From the NCBI RefSeq assembly GCF_000300455.3, contig NZ_CP007215.2, positions 3,782,001 through 3,846,000 on the forward strand: a stretch of DNA of 64,000 nucleotides, in the 5' to 3' direction. The position numbers were made by a program, and so were the translations under genes. The DNA comes from Kosakonia sacchari SP1 (GTDB lineage: Bacteria > Pseudomonadota > Gammaproteobacteria > Enterobacterales > Enterobacteriaceae). The stretch's first letter is position 1; each line of letters begins with the position of its first letter. Below, piece after piece: positions 48,357 to 57,261 of the stretch. The notes beneath the pieces are model-generated. The model made no database searches and was not told where the DNA came from. It worked only from the letters and a program-made list of their open reading frames with translations.

Positions 48357-48734
48357 TCAATACCAGGCGTTTATCAGCGCAAACCCCAGCGCAGTCATTA
48401 AAATCGATCCCGTTACATGCACCAGCACGGAAGCAAGCGCCCAAACGTAGTTGCCTGTTTGCAACTGGGCAAAAATCTCCAGAGAGAAAGTGGAAAAGGT
48501 GGTCATACCGCCGCATAAACCGGTGGTGATCAGCAGTCGCCAGGTAGGATCAAGATGCGGCTGGCGGGTAAAAAATGCCAGCGCGCCGCCAATAATCAGC
48601 CCACCGAGTAAATTTACCAGCAGCGTGCCGGGTGGCAGATTGGGAAACAGCGTATTTAAACGAATCGCGAGTAGCCAGCGGATCACGCAGCCTGCAGAAC
48701 CACCAATAATTACGGCAAATAAAGATTTCAGCAT
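48357..48734 (-). CDS. crcB: Fluoride ion channel CrcB
   Basis: Dual-topology inner-membrane fluoride exporter (Fluc), 125 residues with four helices. The signature GCVIRW, NLLGG near the second helix, and GGMTTFSTFSLE near the third are present; these contain the pore Asn and phenylalanine residues. The ATG at 48734 matches the family start; the frame extends upstream into the riboswitch region. Controlled by a fluoride riboswitch in its leader. Confidence 0.95.
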   Translation of the reverse strand: MLKSLFAVIIGGSAGCVIRWLLAIRLNTLFPNLPPGTLLVNLLGGLIIGGALAFFTRQPHLDPTWRLLITTGLCGGMTTFSTFSLEIFAQLQTGNYVWALASVLVHVTGSILMTALGFALINAWY

Positions 48735-48776
48735 GTTTTTCCTCATCAACAAAAGTGCGAGGCATGCAGGGAACAA

Positions 48777-48870
48777 AAGAAAAACGCCCGACATGCCTCA
48801 TGACAGAGACATACCAGGCGTCATCAGCTTCTCAGTGAAGCGGTTGGGTCAGGTGGAACGCCATCACCTG
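48777..48870 (-). promoter_or_regulatory. Fluoride riboswitch (crcB motif) with terminator
   Basis: On the minus strand the aptamer runs from GGTGATGGCGTTCCACC (about 48869-48853) to GCTGATGACGCCT (48828-48816), the conserved ends of the fluoride aptamer. The 3' ACGCC can instead pair with GGGCGT followed by TTTTTCTTTT (48790-48775), forming a terminator in the absence of fluoride. Confidence 0.87.
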
Positions 48871-48907
48871 AGCACGCATTGTTGACGATTTCTCACGTTC
48901 GGGCAAG

Positions 48908-49477
48908 TTACAGTAAGCCTAAGTGTTCAACCAGAATCGAGCTGCCGATAGAGATAAGCACAACACCGCCGAGCACTTCCGCCCATTTACCGATCGCCGT
49001 GCCAAGGAAGCGCCCCAGCAGCATACCGGTGGTGGCCATGATGGTGGTCGCAAGGCCAATCATCAGCGCCGTTGTCACAATGTTCACATTGAGAAACGCC
49101 AGACCGACACCGATGGCCATCGCATCAAGGCTGGTAGCGATAGCGGTGGTAACCAGCAACCAGAAACCATGGCGACGCGGTGCTTCTGCCTCTGCATCCG
49201 TGGTTTTACTCAGACCTTCTTTCATCATGCGCACGCCAAGCGCAAACAGCAGTACAAAGGCTATCCAGTGATCCCACTGCATGATGTACTGGCTGGCGGC
49301 TAAACCTGCGGCCCAGCCGATAATCGGGGTAATGGCTTCAACAACGCCAAAAATTAATCCGGTGCGTAGCGCTTCGCTCATCGGAGGGCGTTTTAACATC
49401 GCCCCTTTACCGATAGCAGCGGCAAAAGAATCCATCGACATACCGAAGGCAAGAATAGTAATTGCGTAAAAACTCAT
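48908..49477 (-). CDS. mntP: Manganese exporter MntP
   Basis: Inner-membrane Mn2+ efflux pump, 189 residues (188 in E. coli), six helices in two three-helix repeats with acidic residues in helices I and [15 protein letters not shown] and [12 protein letters not shown]. In E. coli it is induced by manganese through MntR and a yybP-ykoY riboswitch. Here an MntR box is visible upstream, but no riboswitch of that type was recognised in the leader. Confidence 0.94.
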   Translation of the reverse strand: MSFYAITILAFGMSMDSFAAAIGKGAMLKRPPMSEALRTGLIFGVVEAITPIIGWAAGLAASQYIMQWDHWIAFVLLFALGVRMMKEGLSKTTDAEAEAPRRHGFWLLVTTAIATSLDAMAIGVGLAFLNVNIVTTALMIGLATTIMATTGMLLGRFLGTAIGKWAEVLGGVVLISIGSSILVEHLGLL

Positions 49478-49588
49478 TGCTGACCCTTAAATGCCCTCAG
49501 ACAAGGGCAAAAACGCAGACGCTGCGAAAAGAGCGGCAAGGATGCCACAGCTAAACCAAAAACGCAAAAAATTGCTTATTAATCATAA

Positions 49589-49610
49589 ATATATAGGTAT
49601 TGCTATGTTT
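49589..49610. promoter_or_regulatory. MntR box upstream of mntP
   Basis: On the minus strand AAACATAGCAATACCTATAT matches the MntR operator (AAACATAGC-AAAG-GCTATGTTT) perfectly in the left half and partly in the right. It lies 110-130 bp upstream of the mntP start codon. Confidence 0.75.
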
Positions 49611-49680
49611 TATAGCGCTGGCTATGTCAGACGGCGATCCTCTCATTTGGCTGGTGAATTGAAGGCAATGTGGCATTTGT

Positions 49681-49702
49681 TTTTGTTATATTATAACATT
49701 TC
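49681..49702 (+). promoter_or_regulatory. Zur box upstream of zinT
   Basis: The sequence TTTTGTTATATTATAACATT followed by TC matches the Zur consensus GAAATGTTATANTATAACATTTC at nearly all positions. It lies 34 bp upstream of the zinT ATG, overlapping the likely promoter, so zinc would repress zinT. Confidence 0.88.
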
Positions 49703-49735
49703 ATTTCATAACAAATGATAACCAGGGAGCGCAAT

Positions 49736-50380
49736 ATGATCATGAAGAAATCGGCCTTTGTACTTGGCATGGGAGTGCTGCTAATGAGCGCGCCGACGTT
49801 GGCGCATGACCACCACCACGGCAAACCGCTTACAGAAGTGGAGCGTAAAGCCAGCGAAGGCATTTTTGATGATAAGGACGTAAAAGACCGGGCATTGTCC
49901 GATTGGGACGGGATCTGGCAATCCGTGAACCCGTATCTGCTCAGCGGTGCGCTTGATCCGGTGCTGGAGAAAAAAGCAAAACAAAGCGGTAAAAGCGTTG
50001 AAGAATACCGCGCCTATTACCAAAAAGGTTACGCCACCGATGTAGAGATGATTGGCATAGAAAACAATATGATGGAGTTTCACGTTGGCAAAACGGTCAA
50101 TTCCTGCCGTTATGATTATGCGGGCTATAAAATCCTGACCTACGCCTCCGGGAAAAAAGGCGTGCGTTATCTGTTCGAATGCAAAGACGCGCAATCAAAA
50201 GCGCCGAAATATGTGCAGTTCAGCGACCATATTATCGGCCCGCGCCAGTCGCAACATTTCCATATTTTTATGGGCAACGAATCGCAAGAAGCGCTGCTAA
50301 AAGAGATGGATAACTGGCCGACATATTACCCGTACAATATGACCAAAGCGCAGATTGTCGACGAAATGCTGCATCACTGA
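49736..50380 (+). CDS. zinT: Zinc/cadmium-binding protein ZinT
   Basis: Periplasmic metal-binding lipocalin-fold protein that gathers zinc for ZnuABC under starvation; also binds cadmium. It has 214 residues (216 in E. coli). A signal peptide ends near TLA, followed by the metal-binding HDHHHG. The conserved [14 protein letters not shown] and SQHFHIFMG contain the binding-site residues. ATG at 49736 follows GGGAG. A Zur box lies upstream and a strong hairpin downstream. Confidence 0.95.
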   Translation: MIMKKSAFVLGMGVLLMSAPTLAHDHHHGKPLTEVERKASEGIFDDKDVKDRALSDWDGIWQSVNPYLLSGALDPVLEKKAKQSGKSVEEYRAYYQKGYATDVEMIGIENNMMEFHVGKTVNSCRYDYAGYKILTYASGKKGVRYLFECKDAQSKAPKYVQFSDHIIGPRQSQHFHIFMGNESQEALLKEMDNWPTYYPYNMTKAQIVDEMLHH

Positions 50381-50388
50381 TGGTTTCA

Positions 50389-50417
50389 CCGCGGGCGAAC
50401 TAGCCTCTCGCCCGCGG
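50389..50417 (+). terminator. Hairpin terminator after zinT
   Basis: A perfect 9-bp GC stem, CCGCGGGCG (50389-50397) / CGCCCGCGG (50409-50417), without a marked T run, lies between the convergent genes zinT and comR. Confidence 0.6.
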
Positions 50418-50464
50418 GTAACAATCATCACGTGCATTTTTATGCCGTTCTCTTAACCGTCAAT

Positions 50465-51106
50465 CTATTCGCCCTGGCTGATTAACACCGGCCACAACTG
50501 TAGCGTCGTGTCGATAATCTGCTGCAGTTTATCCAAACTGGCGCCTTCTCGCGCGCTGACCGACATTCCATGGATAATGCAACTTAAAAAAAGCGCGGTG
50601 GTTTGCACATCGGTTTGCGCCGGGAGCTCACCACGCAACTGGCGCTGCAGTAAAAAGGCCAGCAGCGTTTGCTCCTGCGCCGTTTGCCGTTCCCGGATGG
50701 TGTCGGCTATCGGCTCCGACGCCGCAGAAACCGTGGAAGACGTATTGATCAAAAAGCAGCCTGCCGGGGTATCGCTACCGGCAAAACAACTGGCTAAGGC
50801 TTGCAGATAATCGCGCAGCGCCTGCTCAACCGTTTTCTCCTCACAGAAAAGCGCTGCCCGATGCTTGGCGGAAAACCGTGCCATATAGCGATCCAGCGCG
50901 GCTCTGAATAACCCTTCTTTACTATTAAATTCCGCATACAGCGTCGGCGCTTTTGCACCGGTGGCTTCAACCAGGTCTGCCAGCGATGTGGCTTCATAAC
51001 CATGTTGCCAGAACAGCATCATCGCTTTATCCAGCATTGCGTCGCGGTCAAAAACTTTTGGCCGTCCGCGACCTTTTCGCGTACAGCATGTGACGTCGGT
51101 TGCCAT
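50465..51106 (-). CDS. comR: TetR-family copper-responsive repressor, ComR-like
   Basis: A 213-residue TetR-family regulator. The N-terminal helix-turn-helix domain includes GYEATSLADLVEATGAKAPTLYAEF; the start MATDVTCCTRKGRGRPK is Cys- and Arg-rich. E. coli ComR represses the divergent bhsA gene and is relieved by copper; here the same divergent arrangement with bhsA is seen. The ATG at 51106 follows GGAGG. The assignment rests on family resemblance and this arrangement; other AcrR-like repressors are similar. Confidence 0.82.
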   Translation of the reverse strand: MATDVTCCTRKGRGRPKVFDRDAMLDKAMMLFWQHGYEATSLADLVEATGAKAPTLYAEFNSKEGLFRAALDRYMARFSAKHRAALFCEEKTVEQALRDYLQALASCFAGSDTPAGCFLINTSSTVSAASEPIADTIRERQTAQEQTLLAFLLQRQLRGELPAQTDVQTTALFLSCIIHGMSVSAREGASLDKLQQIIDTTLQLWPVLISQGE

Positions 51107-51136
51107 TGTTCCTCCCTCGTTCACATCAATTTAGTT

Positions 51137-51255
51137 AATAATCATTATAAAAACATTGCAAAGCGGCTGACCAGCAGAAATTTTTCTAAAAAATACGCGA
51201 CTTATCCATATGAATAAAAAGATATTTTTAATTATTTAAATGATCATTATAAAAA
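51137..51255. repeat. Operator-like direct repeat between comR and bhsA
   Basis: The 17-base sequence AATRATCATTATAAAAA occurs at 51137-51153 and 51239-51255, differing at one base. The second copy contains the palindrome AATGATCATT. One copy lies near each of the two divergent genes, as expected for a repressor controlling both. Confidence 0.6.
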
Positions 51256-51356
51256 TAGCATTGACGAGTGACACAGATCACACTTATTATTTACCTATCG
51301 ATCGTTAAGTTAATACTTACGACCTCATACAAATCCAGATTCAGAAGGTAAAAATT

Positions 51357-51614
51357 ATGAAAACCATCAAATCCCTGATCGCAGTCGCTGTACTTAGTTC
51401 CCTCTCTTTCGCAAGCGTAGCCGCCGTAGAAGTGCAGTCCACTCCGGCTGACCAACAAAAAGTGGGCGTGATTTCTGCCAATGCCGGCACCAATCTCTCC
51501 TCTTTGCAAAGCGAACTGGCGCAGAAAGCCGATGAAATGGGTGCAAAATCATTCCGCATTACTTCCGTGACCGGCCCGAACACCCTGCACGGCACCGCGG
51601 TGATTTACAAATAA
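51357..51614 (+). CDS. bhsA: Stress-response outer-membrane protein BhsA
   Basis: A small exported protein of 85 residues (DUF1471, YdgH/BhsA/McbA domain) almost identical to E. coli BhsA (ComC). The signal peptide ends near FASVAA; the mature part carries the conserved block DEMGAKSFRITSVTG and ends HGTAVIYK. BhsA lowers outer-membrane permeability to copper and affects biofilm formation and stress tolerance. Divergent from comR; a second DUF1471 gene follows 88 bp later. Confidence 0.92.
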   Translation: MKTIKSLIAVAVLSSLSFASVAAVEVQSTPADQQKVGVISANAGTNLSSLQSELAQKADEMGAKSFRITSVTGPNTLHGTAVIYK

Positions 51615-51702
51615 GCTCTGCCGCATAAAACCGGCATTCACAACAGATGTTGAATCGGGCGTTCTCTCGCCCAGCACAAATTAAAATTTAAGGAATACCA
51701 TT

Positions 51703-51912
51703 ATGAAAACCATCAATTCACTTGCTGTCGCTACCGTGCTTTCCGTCCTGTCATTTGGTGCTTTCGCTCAGAGCGTAACCGCCACTGCTTCTACGCTTGA
51801 CGAAGCAGAATCCTTAATTGCCGCCAAAGCACAGCAGGCTGGTGCTTCATATAAAATCATTGAAGCCAACACCAATAATAATGTTCATATGACGGCTGAG
51901 CTGACCAAATAA
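51703..51912 (+). CDS. DUF1471 (YdgH/BhsA/McbA-like) exported protein
   Basis: A 69-residue exported protein with a signal peptide (MKTINSLAVATVLSVLSFGA, cleavage near FAQ) and a single DUF1471 domain (AESLIAAKAQQAGASYKII). It resembles YhcN/YahO-type members more than BhsA. AAGGA precedes the ATG. With bhsA it forms a tandem pair of the family, followed by a strong terminator, so both may be on one transcript. Confidence 0.85.
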   Translation: MKTINSLAVATVLSVLSFGAFAQSVTATASTLDEAESLIAAKAQQAGASYKIIEANTNNNVHMTAELTK

Positions 51913-51939
51913 GTATGCCTGGTGGAACACTGCTCTCTA

Positions 51940-51962
51940 AGCGCCTGCGGGCGCTTTTTTTA
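51940..51962 (+). terminator. Intrinsic terminator after the DUF1471 pair
   Basis: The stem AGCGCC / GGCGCT with a short loop is followed by seven or more T residues. Confidence 0.9.
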
Positions 51963-52097
51963 TAGCTAAAACGGTATGTTGCGTAGCGTGAATATCAGGA
52001 AGGAAATGTTGAGAGGTCAATGCAGCTCACTAGCGGTATAATTTTTTGGTTTGAACGGGGTGTTAATTTCCATAGCATTTATCACACCCCGGTTAAA

Positions 52098-52796
52098 TTA
52101 CTGAACGGGATTACGTGGATCGATTCTCAAATGTGTATCACCGTTAGTGTTCATATTGGCGTAATTAGCCGCAATTAATGCCAGGCCTTTGTAATCAGCA
52201 ATACTGTCAGCTCTGGAAGATACGAGTGCCGCACTTGACTTCCACAGGAGATTTACGCGCTTATTTTTCAGATATACCTTAGCGTCGTATGCGTTAAGTG
52301 CTACCGCTGTTCCATATGATGTATTAGTGACTGTTGTGTCATATGCCCCGGTAATTCCATAGGTTGGTGTGTAGACCGTCGTTGCACTGCCTGTCGTGTT
52401 CGACGTTAAGTTACCACCACCGAGATAGTTATATGTCGTATTGGCATTGCCGTATGTCGTAGCTGAACTAATACCGGTCTGGCCATAGACTGGAACAGTA
52501 ACATTACGAGTGCTGGTCACCGCCCCACTTCTTGCAAATCCTAATAAAATTCCCTGATCGGCTTTTTCCGGTTCGTTAACTTGTACATACCCCTGACGTG
52601 TCAGCGATGCAGAAACGACGGCGGCGATTTGATTGTATTCAATCTGGTTAGCGTCATACATCGCTTGACTGGCTGGCAGGATAATGAAGCGCTTCCCTAC
52701 ACTCTGGCCTGAGGATAGCGCATTTACCGTTACAAGTGGTTGTTGAGCGCATCCACTTAAAATCGAAATAGACAAAAGAGCTATAAGTTTTCTCAT
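52098..52796 (-). CDS. Predicted lipoprotein with a Thr/Tyr/Gly/Asn-rich segment
   Basis: A 232-residue putative lipoprotein. The signal MRKLIALLSISILSGC has a lipobox (LSGC), placing lipid on Cys16. The chain contains a low-complexity stretch rich in Thr, Tyr, Gly and Asn (about 100-165; TTYGNANTTYNYLGGGNLTS) followed by LWKSSAALVSSRADSI, resembling the DUF4136-type lipoproteins. The ATG at 52796 follows AGGGA; the frame is open further upstream without signal features. Base composition is clearly more AT-rich than the core, suggesting acquisition next to the tRNA gene. Function unknown. Confidence 0.75.
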   Translation of the reverse strand: MRKLIALLSISILSGCAQQPLVTVNALSSGQSVGKRFIILPASQAMYDANQIEYNQIAAVVSASLTRQGYVQVNEPEKADQGILLGFARSGAVTSTRNVTVPVYGQTGISSATTYGNANTTYNYLGGGNLTSNTTGSATTVYTPTYGITGAYDTTVTNTSYGTAVALNAYDAKVYLKNKRVNLLWKSSAALVSSRADSIADYKGLALIAANYANMNTNGDTHLRIDPRNPVQ

Positions 52797-53168
52797 CACG
52801 ATCATCCCTATCAATAAAATAGCGATAAATTCAACATGCACATATGATGTTATGAAACCGACCATTAATATACACGCCACGTATTTAATTTGCGCGTACC
52901 ATATTGAAGTGTTGCTAAATACAAAATATATATTTATCGGGAAAAGATGAGATATTTCCGATCTACGTTCTGCCAGCTTCACGGAATACAGCACTGGGTT
53001 AATTAATCCAGCCTGCTGTTAATTCCATAAATGGGACGCCGACAATAAAGCAAAGGGCATGATATGACTTACGCCACGTTACGCTTTGAATGTTCAACAC
53101 GGAAAAATTCCAGGTCGTTCAAAACAGGATCACTTAAGTATAATTTATTGATTTTAAACAAGAAAAGA
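52797..53168. other. AT-rich region between the lipoprotein gene and tRNA-Thr
   Basis: About 370 bp without a gene. It holds a 44-bp imperfect palindrome (52983-53026) centred on TTAATTAA. No integrase fragment or repeat of the tRNA 3' end was recognised. Confidence 0.5.
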
Positions 53169-53244
53169 TGGTGCCGATAATAGGAGTCGAACCTACGACC
53201 TTCGCATTACGAATGCGCTGCTCTACCAACTGAGCTATATCGGC
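53169..53244 (-). tRNA. thrW: tRNA-Thr (anticodon CGU)
   Basis: A 76-nt tRNA including the encoded CCA: acceptor GCCGATA / TATCGGC, D-loop AGCTCAGTTGGTAGAGC, anticodon loop TTCGTAA (CGU), T-loop GTTCGACTC. It lies 111 bp downstream of proA on the same strand, as thrW does in E. coli, where it is the insertion point of prophage CP4-6. Confidence 0.97.
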
Positions 53245-53355
53245 CCTGCGATGTGTTCACGAGCGTGAATCACGGAGTAGAAGGTTAAAACTAAGCGGGT
53301 GATGCGTCAATGCCCTTGGGAATCAAACGGCTACTTTTGCATCACCCTTTTTCAA

Positions 53356-54609
53356 TTAAGCACGAATCGTGTCGTCGCCGAAACCAATCCACTTATAAGT
53401 CGTCAACGCTTCCAGCCCCATCGGACCACGCGCGTGCAGCTTCTGCGTGCTAACAGCGACTTCCGCCCCCAGGCCAAACTGTCCACCGTCGGTAAAACGC
53501 GTAGATGCATTCACATACACCGCAGAGGAATCCACTTCGTTGATAAAGCGGTCTGCATTGCGCAGCGTACGCGTCAGGATGGCATCAGAGTGCTGAGTGC
53601 CATGCTGGCGAATATGATCGATGGCATCATCCAGCCCCGCCACGATTTTCACATTCAGATCCAGCGATAAAAACTCGTCGTCATACTGCTCCGCTTTTAC
53701 CGCCTCCACTTTCGCCGGGCCGTTTTGCAGCAGCGCTATCGCCTGCTCATCCGCATGCAGCGTCACGCCACTTTCCGCCATCTGCTTACTCAGCGCGGGC
53801 AGGAATTGCTGCGCGATCCCCTGATGCACCAGCAGTGTTTCCACCGTGTTGCAGGTACTGGGGCGTTGGGTTTTCGCGTTAACGATGATCTTTAACGCCG
53901 GATCAATTTCCGCAGAGTCATCAACCAGAATGTGGCACACGCCGATACCACCCGTGATCACCGGGATGGTCGACTGCTCGCGGCACAGCTTATGTAAACC
54001 AGCGCCACCGCGCGGGATCAGCATGTCGATGTATTTATCCATGCGCAGCATTTCATTCACCAGCGCGCGATCCGGGCTTTCGATAGCCTGCACCGCACCG
54101 GCTGGTAAGCCGCACTCTTCCAACGCCTGCTGAATAACTTTTACCGTGGCGGCATTGGTGCGCCAGGTCTCTTTGCCACCACGCAGGATCGCGGCGTTAC
54201 CAGTTTTCAGGCACAAAGAGGCGACATCCACCGTGACGTTTGGACGCGCTTCATAAATCACACCAATTACGCCCAGCGGCACGCGACGGCGCTCAATGCG
54301 CAGGCCACTGTCCAGCAGACCGCCGTCAATCACCTGGCCTACCGGATCCGCCAGTTTGCACACCTGGCGCACATCGTTGGCGATCGCGGTTAAGCGCGCC
54401 GGGTTGAGCGCCAGACGGTCAAGCATTGCCTCGCTCAGCCCATTGCGGCAAGCTTCCAGCAGATCCTGTTCATTTGCGAGCAGGATCTCATCCGCCTGCG
54501 CTTCGAGATAATCAGCGATTTTTTCCAGCACGCGGTTCTTCTCACGACTGGAGAGCAATGCCAGCTTGTATGACGCTGCTTTCGCAGCGATGCCCATTTG
54601 TTCCAGCAT
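53356..54609 (-). CDS. proA: Gamma-glutamyl phosphate reductase
   Basis: Cytoplasmic enzyme that reduces gamma-glutamyl phosphate to glutamate-5-semialdehyde with NADPH in proline synthesis; aldehyde dehydrogenase fold. It has 417 residues, the family length. The catalytic Cys lies in [12 protein letters not shown], and the [19 protein letters not shown] block belongs to the cofactor site. It follows proB by 11 bp in an operon; thrW lies downstream. Confidence 0.97.
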   Translation of the reverse strand: MLEQMGIAAKAASYKLALLSSREKNRVLEKIADYLEAQADEILLANEQDLLEACRNGLSEAMLDRLALNPARLTAIANDVRQVCKLADPVGQVIDGGLLDSGLRIERRRVPLGVIGVIYEARPNVTVDVASLCLKTGNAAILRGGKETWRTNAATVKVIQQALEECGLPAGAVQAIESPDRALVNEMLRMDKYIDMLIPRGGAGLHKLCREQSTIPVITGGIGVCHILVDDSAEIDPALKIIVNAKTQRPSTCNTVETLLVHQGIAQQFLPALSKQMAESGVTLHADEQAIALLQNGPAKVEAVKAEQYDDEFLSLDLNVKIVAGLDDAIDHIRQHGTQHSDAILTRTLRNADRFINEVDSSAVYVNASTRFTDGGQFGLGAEVAVSTQKLHARGPMGLEALTTYKWIGFGDDTIRA

Positions 54610-54620
54610 ACTTCTGCTCC

Positions 54621-55724
54621 TTAACGGGTAATCATGTCGTCGCGGTGCACCGCGACAGGGCCATATTCGTAGCCCAGAATGGCGTCAATCTGCTGTGAAT
54701 GTTGCCCGGCAATGCGACGCAGCGCATCGCTGTTATAACGGCTTACACCGTGGGCGATATCGCGGCCTTGCAGATTACGAATGCGGATCACTTCACCACG
54801 GGAAAAGTTGCCTGTCACGCTTTTAATCCCTTTGGGCAACAAGGAACTGCCGCGTTCCAGAATGGCAGCAGTTGCGCCTTCATCAACGGTGATTTCACCG
54901 GCAGGCGGCGCGCCAAAGATCCAGCGTTTACGGCTCTCCAGCGGCGACTCCTGGGCGTGAAAGCGCGTGCCGACGGAAATCCCTTCGACAACATCGCCAA
55001 TCACGCCAGGCTTACTGCCCGCAGCGATAATGGTGTCGATCCCCGCGCGGCAGGCAACGTCAGCCGCTTGCAGCTTGGTGCCCATCCCGCCCGTACCGAG
55101 GCCAGAAACGCTGTCCCCGGCAATCGCGCGCAGCGCATCGTCAATGCCGTAAACGTCTTTAATCAGTTCCGCATCCGGGTTGCTACGCGGATCGGCGGTA
55201 AACAGGCCTTGCTGATCGGTCAGCAGCAGCAATTTGTCAGCACCTGCAAGGATCGCCGCCAGCGCAGAGAGATTATCGTTATCGCCGACTTTGATTTCCG
55301 TGGTGGCAACGGCGTCGTTTTCGTTAATTACTGGCACGATATTGTTATCGAGCAGCGCACGCAGCGTATCGCGCGCATTGAGGAAACGCTCACGATCTTC
55401 CATATCGGCGCGCGTCAGCAGCATCTGCCCAATATGAATCCCGTAAATGGAAAACAGTTGTTCCCACAGTTGAATCAAACGGCTCTGCCCTACCGCCGCC
55501 AGTAGCTGTTTCGACGCGATAGTCGCGGGCAGTTCCGGGTAGCCCAGATGCTCGCGCCCGGCGGCAATCGCGCCAGACGTCACAATTACAATTCGGTGCC
55601 CGGCGGCATGTTGCTGCGCGCACTGGCGCACCAGTTCAACAATATGGGCGCGGTTCAGGCGACGGGAACCGCCCGTTAAAACACTGGTACCGAGTTTTAC
55701 CACCAGCGTCTGGCTGTCACTCAT
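54621..55724 (-). CDS. proB: Glutamate 5-kinase
   Basis: Cytoplasmic kinase for the first, proline-inhibited step of proline synthesis (ATP-dependent phosphorylation of glutamate). It has 367 residues: an amino-acid-kinase domain ([42 protein letters not shown]) and a C-terminal PUA domain (about 275-360). The ATG at 55724 gives the family N-terminus [10 protein letters not shown]; an in-frame extension to 55805 is not conserved. Divergent from phoE. Confidence 0.97.
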   Translation of the reverse strand: MSDSQTLVVKLGTSVLTGGSRRLNRAHIVELVRQCAQQHAAGHRIVIVTSGAIAAGREHLGYPELPATIASKQLLAAVGQSRLIQLWEQLFSIYGIHIGQMLLTRADMEDRERFLNARDTLRALLDNNIVPVINENDAVATTEIKVGDNDNLSALAAILAGADKLLLLTDQQGLFTADPRSNPDAELIKDVYGIDDALRAIAGDSVSGLGTGGMGTKLQAADVACRAGIDTIIAAGSKPGVIGDVVEGISVGTRFHAQESPLESRKRWIFGAPPAGEITVDEGATAAILERGSSLLPKGIKSVTGNFSRGEVIRIRNLQGRDIAHGVSRYNSDALRRIAGQHSQQIDAILGYEYGPVAVHRDDMITR

Positions 55725-55920
55725 GATTCTCTGCCGTTTTTTAAGGAAATATAAGGAAAGTAAATCGTCGTCAGACGTTGTAACAGGAGTCAGAGCGATT
55801 GCCAACTGCCAGAGCTGTCAGCCTACTTTTTTGTTGCGCGGGATCAGCAAGCGTAGCGGCAGGATTTGACACTTTTATGGCAAAAACAAAAAAACACAAC
55901 TTTTTAAAAATATTCTTAAT

Positions 55921-55938
55921 TTGTCATAAATCTTTAAT
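55921..55938 (+). promoter_or_regulatory. Pho box of phoE
   Basis: TTGTCAT (55921-55927) and CTTTAAT (55932-55938) form a PhoB site with 11-bp spacing; the second half is weaker. It lies about 85 bp upstream of the phoE ATG. Confidence 0.72.
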
Positions 55939-56020
55939 TTCGCAGCGTTAAAACCCTTCCTGTTTTTCACGGGGCGTATGCCCAGCGAATATTAGCGCGT
56001 TAGTCAAATCAGGAATCAAA

Positions 56021-57121
56021 ATGAAAAAGAGCACTCTGGCATTAATGGTGATGAGCGTTGTCGCTTCTGCTTCTTCTGTTCACGCAGCGGAAGTTTATAA
56101 CAAGAACGGCAACAAACTGGATGTGTACGGCAAAGTGAAAGCCATGCACTACTTCAGTGACGATACCACCAACGACGGTGACAAAACTTACGTGCGTTTC
56201 GGCTTCAAAGGCGAAACACAGATTAACGATCAGCTGACCGGGTTCGGCCGTTGGGAAGCTGAATTTGCTGGTAACAACGACGAAACCAACAACAACAACT
56301 CAGCGACCAGTCAGAAAACCCGTCTGGCGTTTGCTGGTTTGAAAATCAAAGATTTTGGTTCTATCGACTACGGTCGTAACCTGGGTGTGCTGTACGACGT
56401 GGCTTCCGTAACGGATATGTTCCCGGAATTCGGTGGTGACGGCCTGGCCCGTACCGACAACTTCATGACCAAGCGTACCTCTGGTGTTGCAACTTACCGC
56501 AACACCGACTTCTTTGGCATGATCGACGGACTGAATATGACCCTGCAGTACCAGGGTAAAAACGAAAGCAACCGTGCGGTTAGCAAACAGAACGGCGACG
56601 GCTGGGGTACTTCACTCTCCTATAACTTCGGCGGTAGCGCGTTCAGCCTGATTGGCGCGTATGCGAACTCTGACCGTACCACCGCGCAGAACACTGCAGC
56701 GTTTGGTCGCGGCGAGAAAGCCGAAGCCTGGGCAACCGGCGCGAAATACGACGCTAACAACCTGTACATCGCCACCATGTACGGCGTCGCTTACAACATG
56801 ACACCTGTATCTGCCGCAGCGAGCACCGGGCTGGGTTCAGGCTTTGCTAACAAAACCGAGAACTTTGAAGCGGTTGTCCAGTACCAGTTCGACTTCGGTC
56901 TGCGCCCGTCTCTGGGCTATGTCCTGACCAAAGGCAAAGACCTGGAAAAAGGCGTTGGCGACGAAGATCTGGTTAACTACATCGACGTTGGCGCAACTTA
57001 CTACTTCAACAAGAACTTCTCTGCGATGGTTGACTACAAAATCAACCAGCTGAAAGACGACAACAAACTGGGTCTGGCGAACGACGACGTTGTTGCCGTT
57101 GGCGTGACTTACCAGTTCTAA
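56021..57121 (+). CDS. phoE: Phosphoporin PhoE
   Basis: Anion-selective trimeric general porin induced by phosphate limitation. It has 366 residues (351 in E. coli), with extra residues in two surface loops ([14 protein letters not shown] and the [14 protein letters not shown] region). A signal peptide ends near VHA; the constriction-loop sequence PEFGGD and the terminal Phe of the barrel are present. Divergent from proB as in E. coli, which favours PhoE over OmpC or OmpF. A terminator follows. Confidence 0.94.
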   Translation: MKKSTLALMVMSVVASASSVHAAEVYNKNGNKLDVYGKVKAMHYFSDDTTNDGDKTYVRFGFKGETQINDQLTGFGRWEAEFAGNNDETNNNNSATSQKTRLAFAGLKIKDFGSIDYGRNLGVLYDVASVTDMFPEFGGDGLARTDNFMTKRTSGVATYRNTDFFGMIDGLNMTLQYQGKNESNRAVSKQNGDGWGTSLSYNFGGSAFSLIGAYANSDRTTAQNTAAFGRGEKAEAWATGAKYDANNLYIATMYGVAYNMTPVSAAASTGLGSGFANKTENFEAVVQYQFDFGLRPSLGYVLTKGKDLEKGVGDEDLVNYIDVGATYYFNKNFSAMVDYKINQLKDDNKLGLANDDVVAVGVTYQF

Positions 57122-57155
57122 GTTGCAGTAATTGTAATACCCCTCGTTATATCGA

Positions 57156-57182
57156 ATGCCCTCGCAAGAGGGCATTTATTTA
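57156..57182 (+). terminator. Intrinsic terminator after phoE
   Basis: The stem ATGCCCTC / GAGGGCAT with loop GCAA is followed by TTATTTA. Confidence 0.88.
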
Positions 57183-57219
57183 ACCTGACTCAGGTAAAAG
57201 GCCGGGAAACTGCGGCCAG

Positions 57220-57251
57220 GCCCGATAAGCGCAAGCTATCGGGCATTTTTT
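57220..57251. terminator. REP-like hairpin/terminator between phoE and crl
   Basis: The stem GCCCGATA (57220-57227) / TATCGGGC (57237-57244), followed by ATTTTTTA, resembles the core of enterobacterial REP elements and also fits an intrinsic terminator. It lies between the convergent genes phoE and crl. Confidence 0.6.
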
Positions 57252-57261
57252 ATGCGGGGAG

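Noticed and set aside
53169..53244. Second copy of the tRNA-Thr 3' end as an island att site
   Set aside because: No partial duplicate of the T-arm and acceptor sequence was found by eye in the adjacent accessory DNA.
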